Shown piece after piece: positions 51,308 to 58,887 of a stretch of DNA of 64,000 bases (positions within the stretch are counted from its first letter, which is position 1; each line of letters starts with the position of its first letter). The notes under the pieces were generated by a model. That model had not been told where the DNA came from. It did not search any database and saw only the letters and a program-made list of their open reading frames with translations. This DNA comes from an uncultured Dorea sp. (GTDB lineage Bacteria > Bacillota > Clostridia > Lachnospirales > Lachnospiraceae): assembly GCA_910589275.1 (NCBI GenBank), contig CAJUTH010000015.1:1-64000 (forward strand), given 5' to 3'. A program made the translations under genes and the position numbers.

Positions 51308-52111
51308 ATGAAAGTGATTGTGATTGGACCGAGAGGTAAGATGGGAAGCTTGATTACACAGATTGCCGCGGCAAGAGAGGATATGGAGCTTGTGGCGGGC
51401 GTTGCTCCGAAGGGCAGGGATTACGTAGGGATGGATTTGGGAATGGCGGCGCTTACAGGCCGCGAGCTTGGGGTTCCGGTTGTGGACGATTTGGAAAGCG
51501 TGATTGACAGGTGTGATGTAATAATTGATTTTTCTACCAGAGAAAACGCTATGGAAGTGCTTGAACTGGCTAGAAAGCATAAGAAAGGGCTGGTATGCGG
51601 CACCACGGGATTTACTCAGGAGGAATTTGCGAAGTTTGAAGAGGCTTCCGCGGAGATTCCGGTGCTTTATGCAGCAAATACTTCGAAGCTCGTTAATGTG
51701 ATGAACAAGCTCTTGGAGCTTGCTGCTTCTGCTATTGGGGAAGAAGCTGATATTGAGATCCTTGAGATGCATGATCAGTGGAAGAAGGACGCTCCCAGCG
51801 GAACATCTAAGGAGATGGGGGAGATTATGGCCCGAGCGTTAGGCCGCGAGCTTAACGATATCGCGGTTTACGGGCGGCAGGGCGAATCGCCAAGGGAGAA
51901 AGGAACGATAGGCTATCATTCTCTCCGGGCAGGAAATATACCCAGCAGCCATACGGTATATTTTGGATTTATGGGAGAGCGGCTGGAGATTACCCATCAT
52001 TCTTACAACTGGGAGTGTTTTGCAAGAGGCGCTTGTGACTGCGCCGCTTACCTTGCAGGAAAGGGAGCAGGATTTTACACGATTCAGGCTGTGCTTGGCC
52101 TTCGGGCGTAA
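51308..52111 (+). CDS. DapB-like dihydrodipicolinate reductase family protein, atypical active site
   Basis: The 267-residue protein has DapB length and fold markers: the nucleotide loop GPRGKMG (residues 8-14), IIDFSTREN, VCGTTGF, and KDAPSGTS. DapB reduces a cyclic lysine and diaminopimelate precursor. The normal EAHHRHKxDAPSG motif reads EMHDQWKKDAPSG here. The first His and the Lys remain, but the second His is Asp, and the usual SR before the late FAxGA motif reads NW. It may be a functional DapB variant or a paralog with another substrate. GGGAGG lies before the ATG. The neighbour is an equally divergent carbamate-kinase-like gene. Confidence 0.85.
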   Translation: MKVIVIGPRGKMGSLITQIAAAREDMELVAGVAPKGRDYVGMDLGMAALTGRELGVPVVDDLESVIDRCDVIIDFSTRENAMEVLELARKHKKGLVCGTTGFTQEEFAKFEEASAEIPVLYAANTSKLVNVMNKLLELAASAIGEEADIEILEMHDQWKKDAPSGTSKEMGEIMARALGRELNDIAVYGRQGESPREKGTIGYHSLRAGNIPSSHTVYFGFMGERLEITHHSYNWECFARGACDCAAYLAGKGAGFYTIQAVLGLRA

Positions 52112-52198
52112 GGAGGCAAAGAATTTATCAGATAGAGAATTTTAGGTAACAATTCAGCCTAGGACTTTGCACTTGAGAAAAAATAATGGCAGGGATGC

Positions 52199-52227
52199 TT
52201 GCATTTCCAAATACCAGAGACTATAAT
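52199..52227 (+). promoter_or_regulatory. promoter of the carbamate-kinase-like gene
   Basis: TTGCAT and a perfect TATAAT are separated by 17 bases, 30 bases before the gene. It allows the gene to be expressed apart from the dapB-like gene. Confidence 0.7.
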
Positions 52228-52256
52228 TGCAATATCTTATATATAAGGAGACGCGG

Positions 52257-53189
52257 ATGATGAAAAAGAGAGTGGTAATAGCATTGGGACACAGGGCGCT
52301 TGGAACGACGCTTCCGGAGCAGAAGGAGGCAGTTGGCCGTTCAGCGAAGGTAATCGCGGATTTGATCGAAGAAGGCTGTCAGGTAGCCATTACTCATAGC
52401 AATGCCCCGCAGGTGGGGATGATTCATACGGCGATGAACGAGTTTGGAAAGGTCCATCAGGATTATACAGCCGCGCCGATGTCTGTATGTGCTGCCATGA
52501 GTCAGGGTTATATCGGCTATGACCTTCAAAACGGTATCCGCACGGAGCTTTTAGATAGAGGGATTTTCCGCACTGTCAGCACTGTACTGACACAGGTAAT
52601 GGTAGACCCTTATGATGAGGCGTTTTATACGCCGACCAAGGTACTGGGCAGGTATATGTCTGCAGAGGATGCGGCGGCAGAGCGTAAGAAAGGCAACTAT
52701 GTGGTTGAGGAGCCGGGCAAGGGGTTCCGCCGTGTAGTATCTGCGCCGAATCCGGTGAGTATTGTGGAGATTGAGGCGATTAAGGCGTTGATGGATGCCG
52801 ACCAGGTAGTAATTGCCTGCGGCGGCGGCGGGATTCCGGTGATGCAGCAAGGGAATCGCTTGAAGGGAGCCAGCGCAGTAATTGAGAAGGATCTGGCGGC
52901 AGGAAAGCTGGCAGAAGAACTTGACGCAGACGCGCTGATTATTCTTACCAGTGTAGATAAGGTGTATATTAACCGAGGCAAAGAAAACGAGGAAGAGCTT
53001 GGGGAGATTACGGTGGAGCAGGCGAAGCAGTACATGGAGGAAGGACATTTCGGAGTGTATAATATGCTTCCAAAGTTCCGTGCGTCAGTGGAGTTTATTG
53101 AGAAGAGACAAGGAAGGGAGGCGATCATTACTTCTTACGACAAATTGCTGGAAGGTCTGAAAGGAAAAACGGGAACGATTATCCGTTAG
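52257..53189 (+). CDS. carbamate kinase-like amino acid kinase family protein, divergent motifs
   Basis: The 310-residue protein aligns end to end with carbamate kinase, which makes ATP from carbamoyl phosphate. Conserved parts include TVLTQVMVDPYDEAF, FRRVVSAPNP, IACGGGGIPV and IEKDLAA. Key substrate motifs differ: ALGGNAL is ALGHRAL, HGNGPQ is HSNAPQ, and the HFAPGSM segment is HFGVYNM, while the PTK and MLPK lysines stay. It could be a degenerate carbamate kinase or a kinase for another acid. No arginine deiminase or carbamoyltransferase gene is near. GGAG precedes the ATG at 52257. Confidence 0.85.
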   Translation: MMKKRVVIALGHRALGTTLPEQKEAVGRSAKVIADLIEEGCQVAITHSNAPQVGMIHTAMNEFGKVHQDYTAAPMSVCAAMSQGYIGYDLQNGIRTELLDRGIFRTVSTVLTQVMVDPYDEAFYTPTKVLGRYMSAEDAAAERKKGNYVVEEPGKGFRRVVSAPNPVSIVEIEAIKALMDADQVVIACGGGGIPVMQQGNRLKGASAVIEKDLAAGKLAEELDADALIILTSVDKVYINRGKENEEELGEITVEQAKQYMEEGHFGVYNMLPKFRASVEFIEKRQGREAIITSYDKLLEGLKGKTGTIIR

Positions 53190-53239
53190 AGAATCGCAAT
53201 TAGAAGGCGGCTGCATATATTACAGATAGAGGTGATCAT

Positions 53240-53485
53240 ATGCGGCTGTGTGAATTTGAAAAAAAAGAAGTAATAAATGCCTGTGACTGCAGCAAGATCG
53301 GCTATGTCACAGATATAAAATTTGATGAATGTAAAGGATGTATTGAGGCAATCATAGTTCCGAGAGGCGGGAAGTTTTGTTTCCTGTTTGGAGAGAGCGG
53401 TGAATATGTGATCCCATTCCGATGTATTAAACAGATCGGGCCGGATATTATTCTGGTGGAGATACATGAGGAAGGAAAGCATTGA
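53240..53485 (+). CDS. YlmC/YmxH-family (PRC-barrel) sporulation-associated protein
   Basis: The 81-residue protein is a single PRC-barrel: MRLCEFEKKEVINACDCSKIG, then DIKFDECKGCIEAIIVP and YVIPFRCIKQIGPDIILVEI. YlmC/YmxH proteins are widespread in endospore formers and are often expressed in sporulation; the molecular role is not known. AGAGGTGAT precedes the ATG. nrdR follows 28 bases later. Confidence 0.85.
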   Translation: MRLCEFEKKEVINACDCSKIGYVTDIKFDECKGCIEAIIVPRGGKFCFLFGESGEYVIPFRCIKQIGPDIILVEIHEEGKH

Positions 53486-53513
53486 TGCATGGTAAGGCAA
53501 AAGGAGAAAAGGT

Positions 53514-53966
53514 ATGAAATGTCCATATTGTAATCACCCGGATACAAGGGTTATTGATTCTAGACCGGTAGAGGATGACTGTTCTATTCGGAGAAGAAGA
53601 TCCTGTGATGAGTGTGGGAAACGGTTTACAACGTATGAGAAGGTGGAGACGATTCCGCTGATTATTATCAAAAAAGATAATAACAGAGAGCAGTATAACA
53701 GGGGCAAGATTGAGAGAGGAATTATTCGCGCCTGCTATAAGCGCCCGGTTCCTGCCGAAGAGGTACAGAAGGCGGTTGAGCGGATTGAGACTAAAGTATT
53801 TAGTCTGGAGGAAAAGGAGATTCCAAGCCATATGATCGGAGAGATTGTTATGGAGGAGCTTCAGAATCTGGACGCGGTCGCTTATGTGCGTTTTGCTTCT
53901 ATTTACAGGGAATTTAAAGATGTGAATACTTTTATGGACGAGATTAAGAAGATTCTGGATCGTTAG
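53514..53966 (+). CDS. nrdR: transcriptional repressor of ribonucleotide reductase genes
   Basis: The 150-residue protein has an N-terminal zinc ribbon (MKCPYCNHPDTRVIDSRPVEDD, then RRSCDECGKRFTTYE) and an ATP-cone (IIKKDNNREQYNRGKIERGI). With bound dATP/ATP it represses nrd operons at paired NrdR boxes. Such boxes lie before nrdD at the other end of this window. AAAGGAG precedes the ATG. It may be cotranscribed with ylmC and truA. Confidence 0.97.
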   Translation: MKCPYCNHPDTRVIDSRPVEDDCSIRRRRSCDECGKRFTTYEKVETIPLIIIKKDNNREQYNRGKIERGIIRACYKRPVPAEEVQKAVERIETKVFSLEEKEIPSHMIGEIVMEELQNLDAVAYVRFASIYREFKDVNTFMDEIKKILDR

Positions 53967-53982
53967 ATGAACGGAGAGCAGT

Positions 53983-54717
53983 ATGAGAACTTATAAAATG
54001 ACGATTTCCTACGAGGGCAGCAGATATCAGGGCTGGCAGAGACAAGCTACGACGGATAATACGATCCAGCATATTCTGGAATGGACGCTGGGCCGTATGG
54101 TCGGGTACCGGGTACAGGTGGACGGTTCCGGACGGACGGACAGCGGCGTTCATGCAAGGGGGCAGGTGGCAAGCGTTACGCTGTCCAAATTGTATGACGT
54201 AGAGGACTTAAAGGATGCGTTAAACCGGTCTCTGCCGGAGGATATCAGGATTATCAGAATTGAACTTGCCAGAAACGGCTTTCATGCGAGAAAGAGCGCG
54301 AAGGGTAAGAAGTATGAATATTTTATTGACTGTCGGGAGAAGCCGGATGTATTTTCCAGAAGGTATTGTTACCATTATCCGGAAAGGCTGGATATCGAGG
54401 CGATGAGAGATGCGGCGGAGTATCTGATCGGAGTGAAGGATTTCAGCAGCTTTACGGATAATAAGGACACGAAAGATACGGTGCGCAGGATTTACAATAT
54501 TAAGGTCGTGCGGGCGGAAGAGAAGATTCGGATTACCTATTATGGGTCGGGTTTTCTGTATCATATGGCGAGGATTCTTACAGGTACTTTAATCGAAGTG
54601 GGCGACGGAAGACGAAACAGCGAGGATATTCCGGCGCTGATCGAGGCAAAGGACAGAAGCATGGCTGGTTTTCTTGCTCCAGCGAGAGGATTGTTTTTGA
54701 GAAAAGTATATTATTAA
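53983..54717 (+). CDS. truA: tRNA pseudouridine synthase A
   Basis: It converts U38-U40 in tRNA anticodon arms to pseudouridine. The 244-residue protein has the catalytic Asp in VDGSGRTDSGVHARGQVA (about residue 52), preceded by YEGSRYQGWQRQ, and the RIYNIKV and GSGFLYHMARILTGTLIEVG motifs. It follows nrdR by 16 bases. A terminator follows at 54726. Confidence 0.96.
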   Translation: MRTYKMTISYEGSRYQGWQRQATTDNTIQHILEWTLGRMVGYRVQVDGSGRTDSGVHARGQVASVTLSKLYDVEDLKDALNRSLPEDIRIIRIELARNGFHARKSAKGKKYEYFIDCREKPDVFSRRYCYHYPERLDIEAMRDAAEYLIGVKDFSSFTDNKDTKDTVRRIYNIKVVRAEEKIRITYYGSGFLYHMARILTGTLIEVGDGRRNSEDIPALIEAKDRSMAGFLAPARGLFLRKVYY

Positions 54718-54725
54718 TTTTACCG

Positions 54726-54759
54726 GGGTATTTTTCCATTGGAGAACTACCTCTTTTTC
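54726..54759 (+). terminator. terminator after truA
   Basis: GGGTATTTTTCC pairs with GGAGAACTACCT at 11 of 12 positions (including wobbles) around an ATT loop. TCTTTTTC follows. Confidence 0.7.
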
Positions 54760-54788
54760 TTGCCAATCGCGCTCGGAAAGGATACAAT
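54760..54788 (+). promoter_or_regulatory. promoter of the DUF342 gene
   Basis: TTGCCA and TACAAT are separated by 17 bases, right after the truA terminator and 55 bases before the gene. Confidence 0.65.
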
Positions 54789-54842
54789 ACAATTATAGAG
54801 AAATAGGTATGAAAAAGGATAGAGAGGGAGGTGGCAGGGTAA

Positions 54843-56633
54843 ATGAAGTTTAGTGATTCGATTCTGGCGATGTTATTTGGCTTTAGGGCAGAAGATGATG
54901 AAAAGGAAGAGGCACAGAATGACTCAGGATTAACTGAACAGCATCAGGAGGAACAGGCCAAGGAACAGGAGGAGTTTGTGCCTGCGGCCGCGGCGAATGA
55001 GCTGATACTGCCTATGGAGCATGCGCTGAATCGGCTGTATGATTTGCGGGAAGAACAGGCTGGAGGATTGCCGGTTCCCTGGCTGCGGCTGGAAGGATAT
55101 GAGGAGATGGCTCAAACAGGCTTAGAACGGGAGCTTGGGCGTTTGGAAAAGCAGTTGACGGCTGCGGCTGATGAGAGGATTAAGAAGGCTGTTCCAAAAG
55201 AGGAGGCTAATCCTACGGTAATGCCGGAAGCATCAGAAGGGGGCCATGGAGAAGAAGCAGACATACTGGCAGAGGAACCGGAGGCCGTGCAGGTAGAGCT
55301 GGACGCGCAGCCGTTTATATTTATATCTTCAGACAGGCTGACGGCTTGGATTATGGTCTTTCCGCCGGTAGGAAAAGGGAAAGAGATAGACCGGGCAGCC
55401 ATAGAACAGTCGCTCAAGGAAAATGGTGTTACCTTTGGCGTGGATGAAGGATTGCTGAATAGGCTGCCGGACAGCAGGGAGCGGTATTTTCGTTTGTTTA
55501 CAGCAGCCAAGGGAAGAGAGGCTGTTCAGGGAAAAGACGGTTACATTGTGGATTACTTCAAGCGCTCTATGCAGAGGCAGGTCGAGGTGGATGAACACGA
55601 CCGGGTTGACTATGCTTCGCTGAATCTTGTGCAGAGCGCGGAGGAAGGCGCGGTAATCTGCGAAGCTGTTCCGCCGACCAAAGCAGTTGCGGGAAGAACA
55701 GTTTTTGACCAGGAGATTTCCGGCAAGGATGGGAAGGCGGCAACGCTTCCGAAGGGACAGAATACAGAGATCAGTAAAGATGGAAGCAAACTTCTGGCGT
55801 CAAAGTCCGGGCGGGTAGAATTCAGCGGACGTGCTTTTCAAGTTAAATCTACGATGAATGTTGAGAAGAATGTGGATTATTCGACCGGGAATATTAATTT
55901 TGTGGGAGATGTGCATATTCGCGGAGACGTACTCAGCGGTTTTCAAGTAAAGTCGATGGGAAATATTACTGTAGACGGCGTGGTAGAGGCCGGTGTGGTG
56001 GAGGCCGGCGGAGATCTGGTAATTGCGAAAGGGATTGTTGGCGACCAGGAGGCAGTTATCCGGTCAAACCGCAATGTCTATACGAAGTATTTAGAGCACG
56101 GAATTGTTCATGTCAGAGGCAACCTGATTACGGACTGTATTCTGCACAGCGACGTATATTGTGACGGAGAAGTACAGGTTACTTCCGGCAGGGGCGCCAT
56201 TATCGGCGGCCGGATCCGCGCGGCGCGCGGCATTAAGGCGAATAATGTAGGTTCGAAATCCGAAAGCAATACGACAGTTATTCTTGGAGGCCAGCCATGC
56301 GCGGATTTTGAGAGGACTCTGCTGTTGGAAGAGATAGAAGATTTGGAGAACGAGATGGTGAAGCTGGAGCGTCAGCCAGACAGCCCGGCAAAGGCACAGA
56401 GGATGGGAAAGATCCGTTTGGATTTGTCGGTGAACAGAATGAAGATGGGCCAGTTTGAAAAGGAGAAAAAGAAAATAGACGAAAAACTGGAGGAGCAGGG
56501 CGGATGCAGGATGAAGTGTGGAATCCTTTATCCGGGAGTTTCACTGACGATTGGGAAAGAGACGCTTCAAGTGACTCAGGAGACCAGTTCCTGCAACGCT
56601 AGGCTGGTAGACGGGGAAATTCGTTTGATTTAA
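54843..56633 (+). CDS. DUF342/FapA-family protein
   Basis: The 596-residue protein has an acidic low-complexity N-terminal part (about 1-150). The FapA domain follows (VDYASLNLVQSAEEGAVICEAVPPTKAVAGRTVFD) with a repeated beta-helix-like region (GNINFVGDVHIRGDVLSGFQVKSMGNITVDG...). A coiled segment ends it. Such proteins are cytoplasmic and of uncertain role; some affect polymer assembly or cell-cycle and motility processes. GGGAGGTGG precedes the ATG. It has its own promoter. Confidence 0.87.
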   Translation: MKFSDSILAMLFGFRAEDDEKEEAQNDSGLTEQHQEEQAKEQEEFVPAAAANELILPMEHALNRLYDLREEQAGGLPVPWLRLEGYEEMAQTGLERELGRLEKQLTAAADERIKKAVPKEEANPTVMPEASEGGHGEEADILAEEPEAVQVELDAQPFIFISSDRLTAWIMVFPPVGKGKEIDRAAIEQSLKENGVTFGVDEGLLNRLPDSRERYFRLFTAAKGREAVQGKDGYIVDYFKRSMQRQVEVDEHDRVDYASLNLVQSAEEGAVICEAVPPTKAVAGRTVFDQEISGKDGKAATLPKGQNTEISKDGSKLLASKSGRVEFSGRAFQVKSTMNVEKNVDYSTGNINFVGDVHIRGDVLSGFQVKSMGNITVDGVVEAGVVEAGGDLVIAKGIVGDQEAVIRSNRNVYTKYLEHGIVHVRGNLITDCILHSDVYCDGEVQVTSGRGAIIGGRIRAARGIKANNVGSKSESNTTVILGGQPCADFERTLLLEEIEDLENEMVKLERQPDSPAKAQRMGKIRLDLSVNRMKMGQFEKEKKKIDEKLEEQGGCRMKCGILYPGVSLTIGKETLQVTQETSSCNARLVDGEIRLI

Positions 56634-56686
56634 TCGTCGGAAATTGGATAACAATTAGAGAAATAACTGTAAATGGAGGATAAGAC

Positions 56687-57439
56687 GTGAAATTTGTTTC
56701 TTGGAATGTAAATGGGATCCGTGCCTGTGTGCAGAAAGGATTTATGGATGTGTTTCGTGAATTAGATGCGGATATTTTCTGTATTCAGGAGAGCAAGATG
56801 CAGGCGGGGCAGTTAGAACTTGAAATGCCCGGATATCATCAGTATTGGAATTATGCGGTGAAGAAGGGATATTCAGGAACAGCGGTGTTTACCAAAAAAG
56901 AGCCCCTGAACGTGTCATACGGCATCGGAATAGAGGAGCATGACCAGGAGGGCAGGGTAATTACTCTGGAGTTTGAAGAGTATTATTTTATTACCGTATA
57001 TACGCCCAATTCCCAGAATGAACTGGCAAGGCTTCCCTACCGGATGCAGTGGGAGACAGATTTCCTTGCTTATCTGAAGAAGCTGGAGGAGAAAAAACCG
57101 GTTATTTTCTGCGGGGATCTGAATGTAGCCCACAAAGAGATTGATCTGAAAAACCCGAAAACAAATCGGAAAAATGCCGGCTTTACCGACGAGGAGAGAG
57201 GGAAGTTTTCGGAGCTTTTAGAGGCGGGATTTATAGATACCTTTCGGTATTTCTATCCGGATGCGGAGGGGATTTATTCATGGTGGTCTTACAGGTTCAG
57301 CGCGAGGGCGAAGAACGCAGGGTGGCGGATTGACTATTTCTGCGTGTCAGAATGCCTAAAAGACAGACTTCAGAATGCGGAGATTTTGACGGATATCATG
57401 GGGTCTGATCACTGTCCGATTACATTGGTGATGAAGTAA
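56687..57439 (+). CDS. xth: exodeoxyribonuclease III
   Basis: The enzyme cuts DNA at abasic sites and trims 3' ends in base-excision repair. The 250-residue protein has the full catalytic set: SWNVNGIRA, QESKMQ, FCGDLNVAHKEIDL, RIDYFCVS and GSDHCPI. It is of the ExoIII/Apn group. GGAGG precedes the ATG. The next gene starts two bases after its stop. Confidence 0.95.
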   Translation: MKFVSWNVNGIRACVQKGFMDVFRELDADIFCIQESKMQAGQLELEMPGYHQYWNYAVKKGYSGTAVFTKKEPLNVSYGIGIEEHDQEGRVITLEFEEYYFITVYTPNSQNELARLPYRMQWETDFLAYLKKLEEKKPVIFCGDLNVAHKEIDLKNPKTNRKNAGFTDEERGKFSELLEAGFIDTFRYFYPDAEGIYSWWSYRFSARAKNAGWRIDYFCVSECLKDRLQNAEILTDIMGSDHCPITLVMK

Positions 57440-57440
57440 G

Positions 57441-57971
57441 ATGAAGATCGTGAGGGAAGATACGGCGGCGCTGGTTATTGATTTTCAGGAAAAATTGGTT
57501 CCGGCTGTGGCTGAATCAAAGGAATTGATGCAAAGGGTGCAGATATTGCTGAGAGGATTGAAAGCTCTTGACGTTCCTATGATCGTGACGCAGCAATATA
57601 CGAAAGGACTTGGAATGTCGGTTCCGGAAATATGGGAGGCGTCCGGTAAGACGGATTATCTGGATAAAAATACTTTCAGCGGTTTTGGTGTGGTCGAGCC
57701 ATTGATTCGGGGAAAACGATATATTCTTGTGTGCGGGATGGAGGCGCACTGCTGCGTACTTCAGACGGTCATTGACTTGGCGGAGGCGGACTATGTGCCG
57801 GTGCTGGTAACTGACTGCATTGGCAGCAGGAGAAAGTCAGATTTTGATATGGCGGTAAAACGTGCAGAGCGGGAAGGAGCGGTCCTTACGACTTATGAGG
57901 CGGTTTTGTTTGAGCTTTTAAAAGAAGCCGGCACACCTCTTTGGAAGGAGATATTGAAGCTTATAAAGTAA
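57441..57971 (+). CDS. isochorismatase/nicotinamidase-like cysteine hydrolase
   Basis: The 176-residue protein has the cysteine-hydrolase triad: Asp in LVIDFQEKLVP, Lys in TDYLDKNTFSGF, and Cys in VCGMEAHCCVLQTVIDL. Enzymes of this family hydrolyse amides or isochorismate. Short members like this one are mostly uncharacterised, and it lacks extra domains. It is translationally close to xth (one base between), but the link in function is unclear. Confidence 0.88.
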   Translation: MKIVREDTAALVIDFQEKLVPAVAESKELMQRVQILLRGLKALDVPMIVTQQYTKGLGMSVPEIWEASGKTDYLDKNTFSGFGVVEPLIRGKRYILVCGMEAHCCVLQTVIDLAEADYVPVLVTDCIGSRRKSDFDMAVKRAEREGAVLTTYEAVLFELLKEAGTPLWKEILKLIK

Positions 57972-58000
57972 ACTTTAGGTCAGAATAAGAAGATATGAAC

Positions 58001-58034
58001 GGAGGGTACATCTACCGAGCTAGATGTACCCTCC
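58001..58034. terminator. 14-bp perfect hairpin overlapping the SDR stop codon
   Basis: GGAGGGTACATCTA and TAGATGTACCCTCC are exact inverted repeats around CCGAGC. The right arm is the last codons and stop of the SDR gene. It sits between convergent genes. No T-run follows on either strand. Confidence 0.65.
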
Positions 58035-58754
58035 GTCTATTCCTATAATCTGTCCGGTCATGTATGCAGGGCTTTCTGCAATTTTCCAGATAAGCTCTGC
58101 AATCTCCTCAGGCGTAGCGAAACGGCCTGCGGGAATGTCATATGCCAGAGCGGCTCGCTCATCTGGGGACAAATGTCCGTTCATTTCCGTATCGACCGCT
58201 CCGCAGGCAATGGCGTTAACGGCAATATGGCTGGGAGCATATTCTTTAGCGAGAGCTTTTGTCAGACCATTCATACCGGCTTTGGCGGCGGAGTAGGCGG
58301 CTTCACAGGAAGCGCCGCAGGTTCCCCACATGGAGGAAATATTGATGATGCGTCCGGACTTTACGGAGACCATGCGTTTTAATGCCTCTCTGGAGCAGTA
58401 GAAGGCGGAAGACAGGTTGCCTGCAAGAAGAGCATCCCACTGTGCATCTGTCATATCGATGAGGAGTCCTGTGTGACTGATTCCGGCATTGTTAACAAGA
58501 ACGTCGAGAGCTGGGCACAAGGAGTGGATGGTATCAAATATATGCCGCACTTCGTCCGGATTTCCCACATCACCAGGAACTGGTGTACATCCACTGGCGC
58601 CCTCAGCCAGAATTTCTGCTTGTACCTGAGAGAGTTCCTTAAGAGAGCGGCGGCAGTTTAGGAATACATGAAAACCTTGGGCGGCAAACTTTAAAGCAGC
58701 GGCTCTTCCTATTCCTCTAGAGGAGCCGGTGACAAGAACATATTTCTGATGCAT
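58020..58754 (-). CDS. short-chain dehydrogenase/reductase
   Basis: The 244-residue SDR has the NAD(P) motif TGSSRGIG, NNAG in VLVNNAGISHTG, and the catalytic Ser-Tyr-Lys in NISSMWGTCGASCEAAYSAAK. The GASCE..YSAAK context resembles the elongation factor P 5-aminopentanone reductase (YmfI) branch of Bacillota, while a 3-oxoacyl reductase is the other possibility. No fab or efp genes are near. It is divergent from the RND transporter gene. Confidence 0.85.
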   Translation of the reverse strand: MHQKYVLVTGSSRGIGRAAALKFAAQGFHVFLNCRRSLKELSQVQAEILAEGASGCTPVPGDVGNPDEVRHIFDTIHSLCPALDVLVNNAGISHTGLLIDMTDAQWDALLAGNLSSAFYCSREALKRMVSVKSGRIINISSMWGTCGASCEAAYSAAKAGMNGLTKALAKEYAPSHIAVNAIACGAVDTEMNGHLSPDERAALAYDIPAGRFATPEEIAELIWKIAESPAYMTGQIIGIDGGYI

Positions 58755-58820
58755 AGCATTCTCCTTTATAAAAATTCTATTAAATAAATCATTATGTCAT
58801 TATATTATATCCCAGAATCA

Positions 58821-58849
58821 TTGACATTTAAAGTTCAAAATAATATGAT
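58821..58849 (+). promoter_or_regulatory. promoter of the RND transporter gene
   Basis: TTGACA and TATGAT are separated by 17 bases, 39 bases before the chosen ATG. Confidence 0.75.
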
Positions 58850-58887
58850 TTACCTGTTCTTAATAAATGAGGAAAAGAGGATACGAT

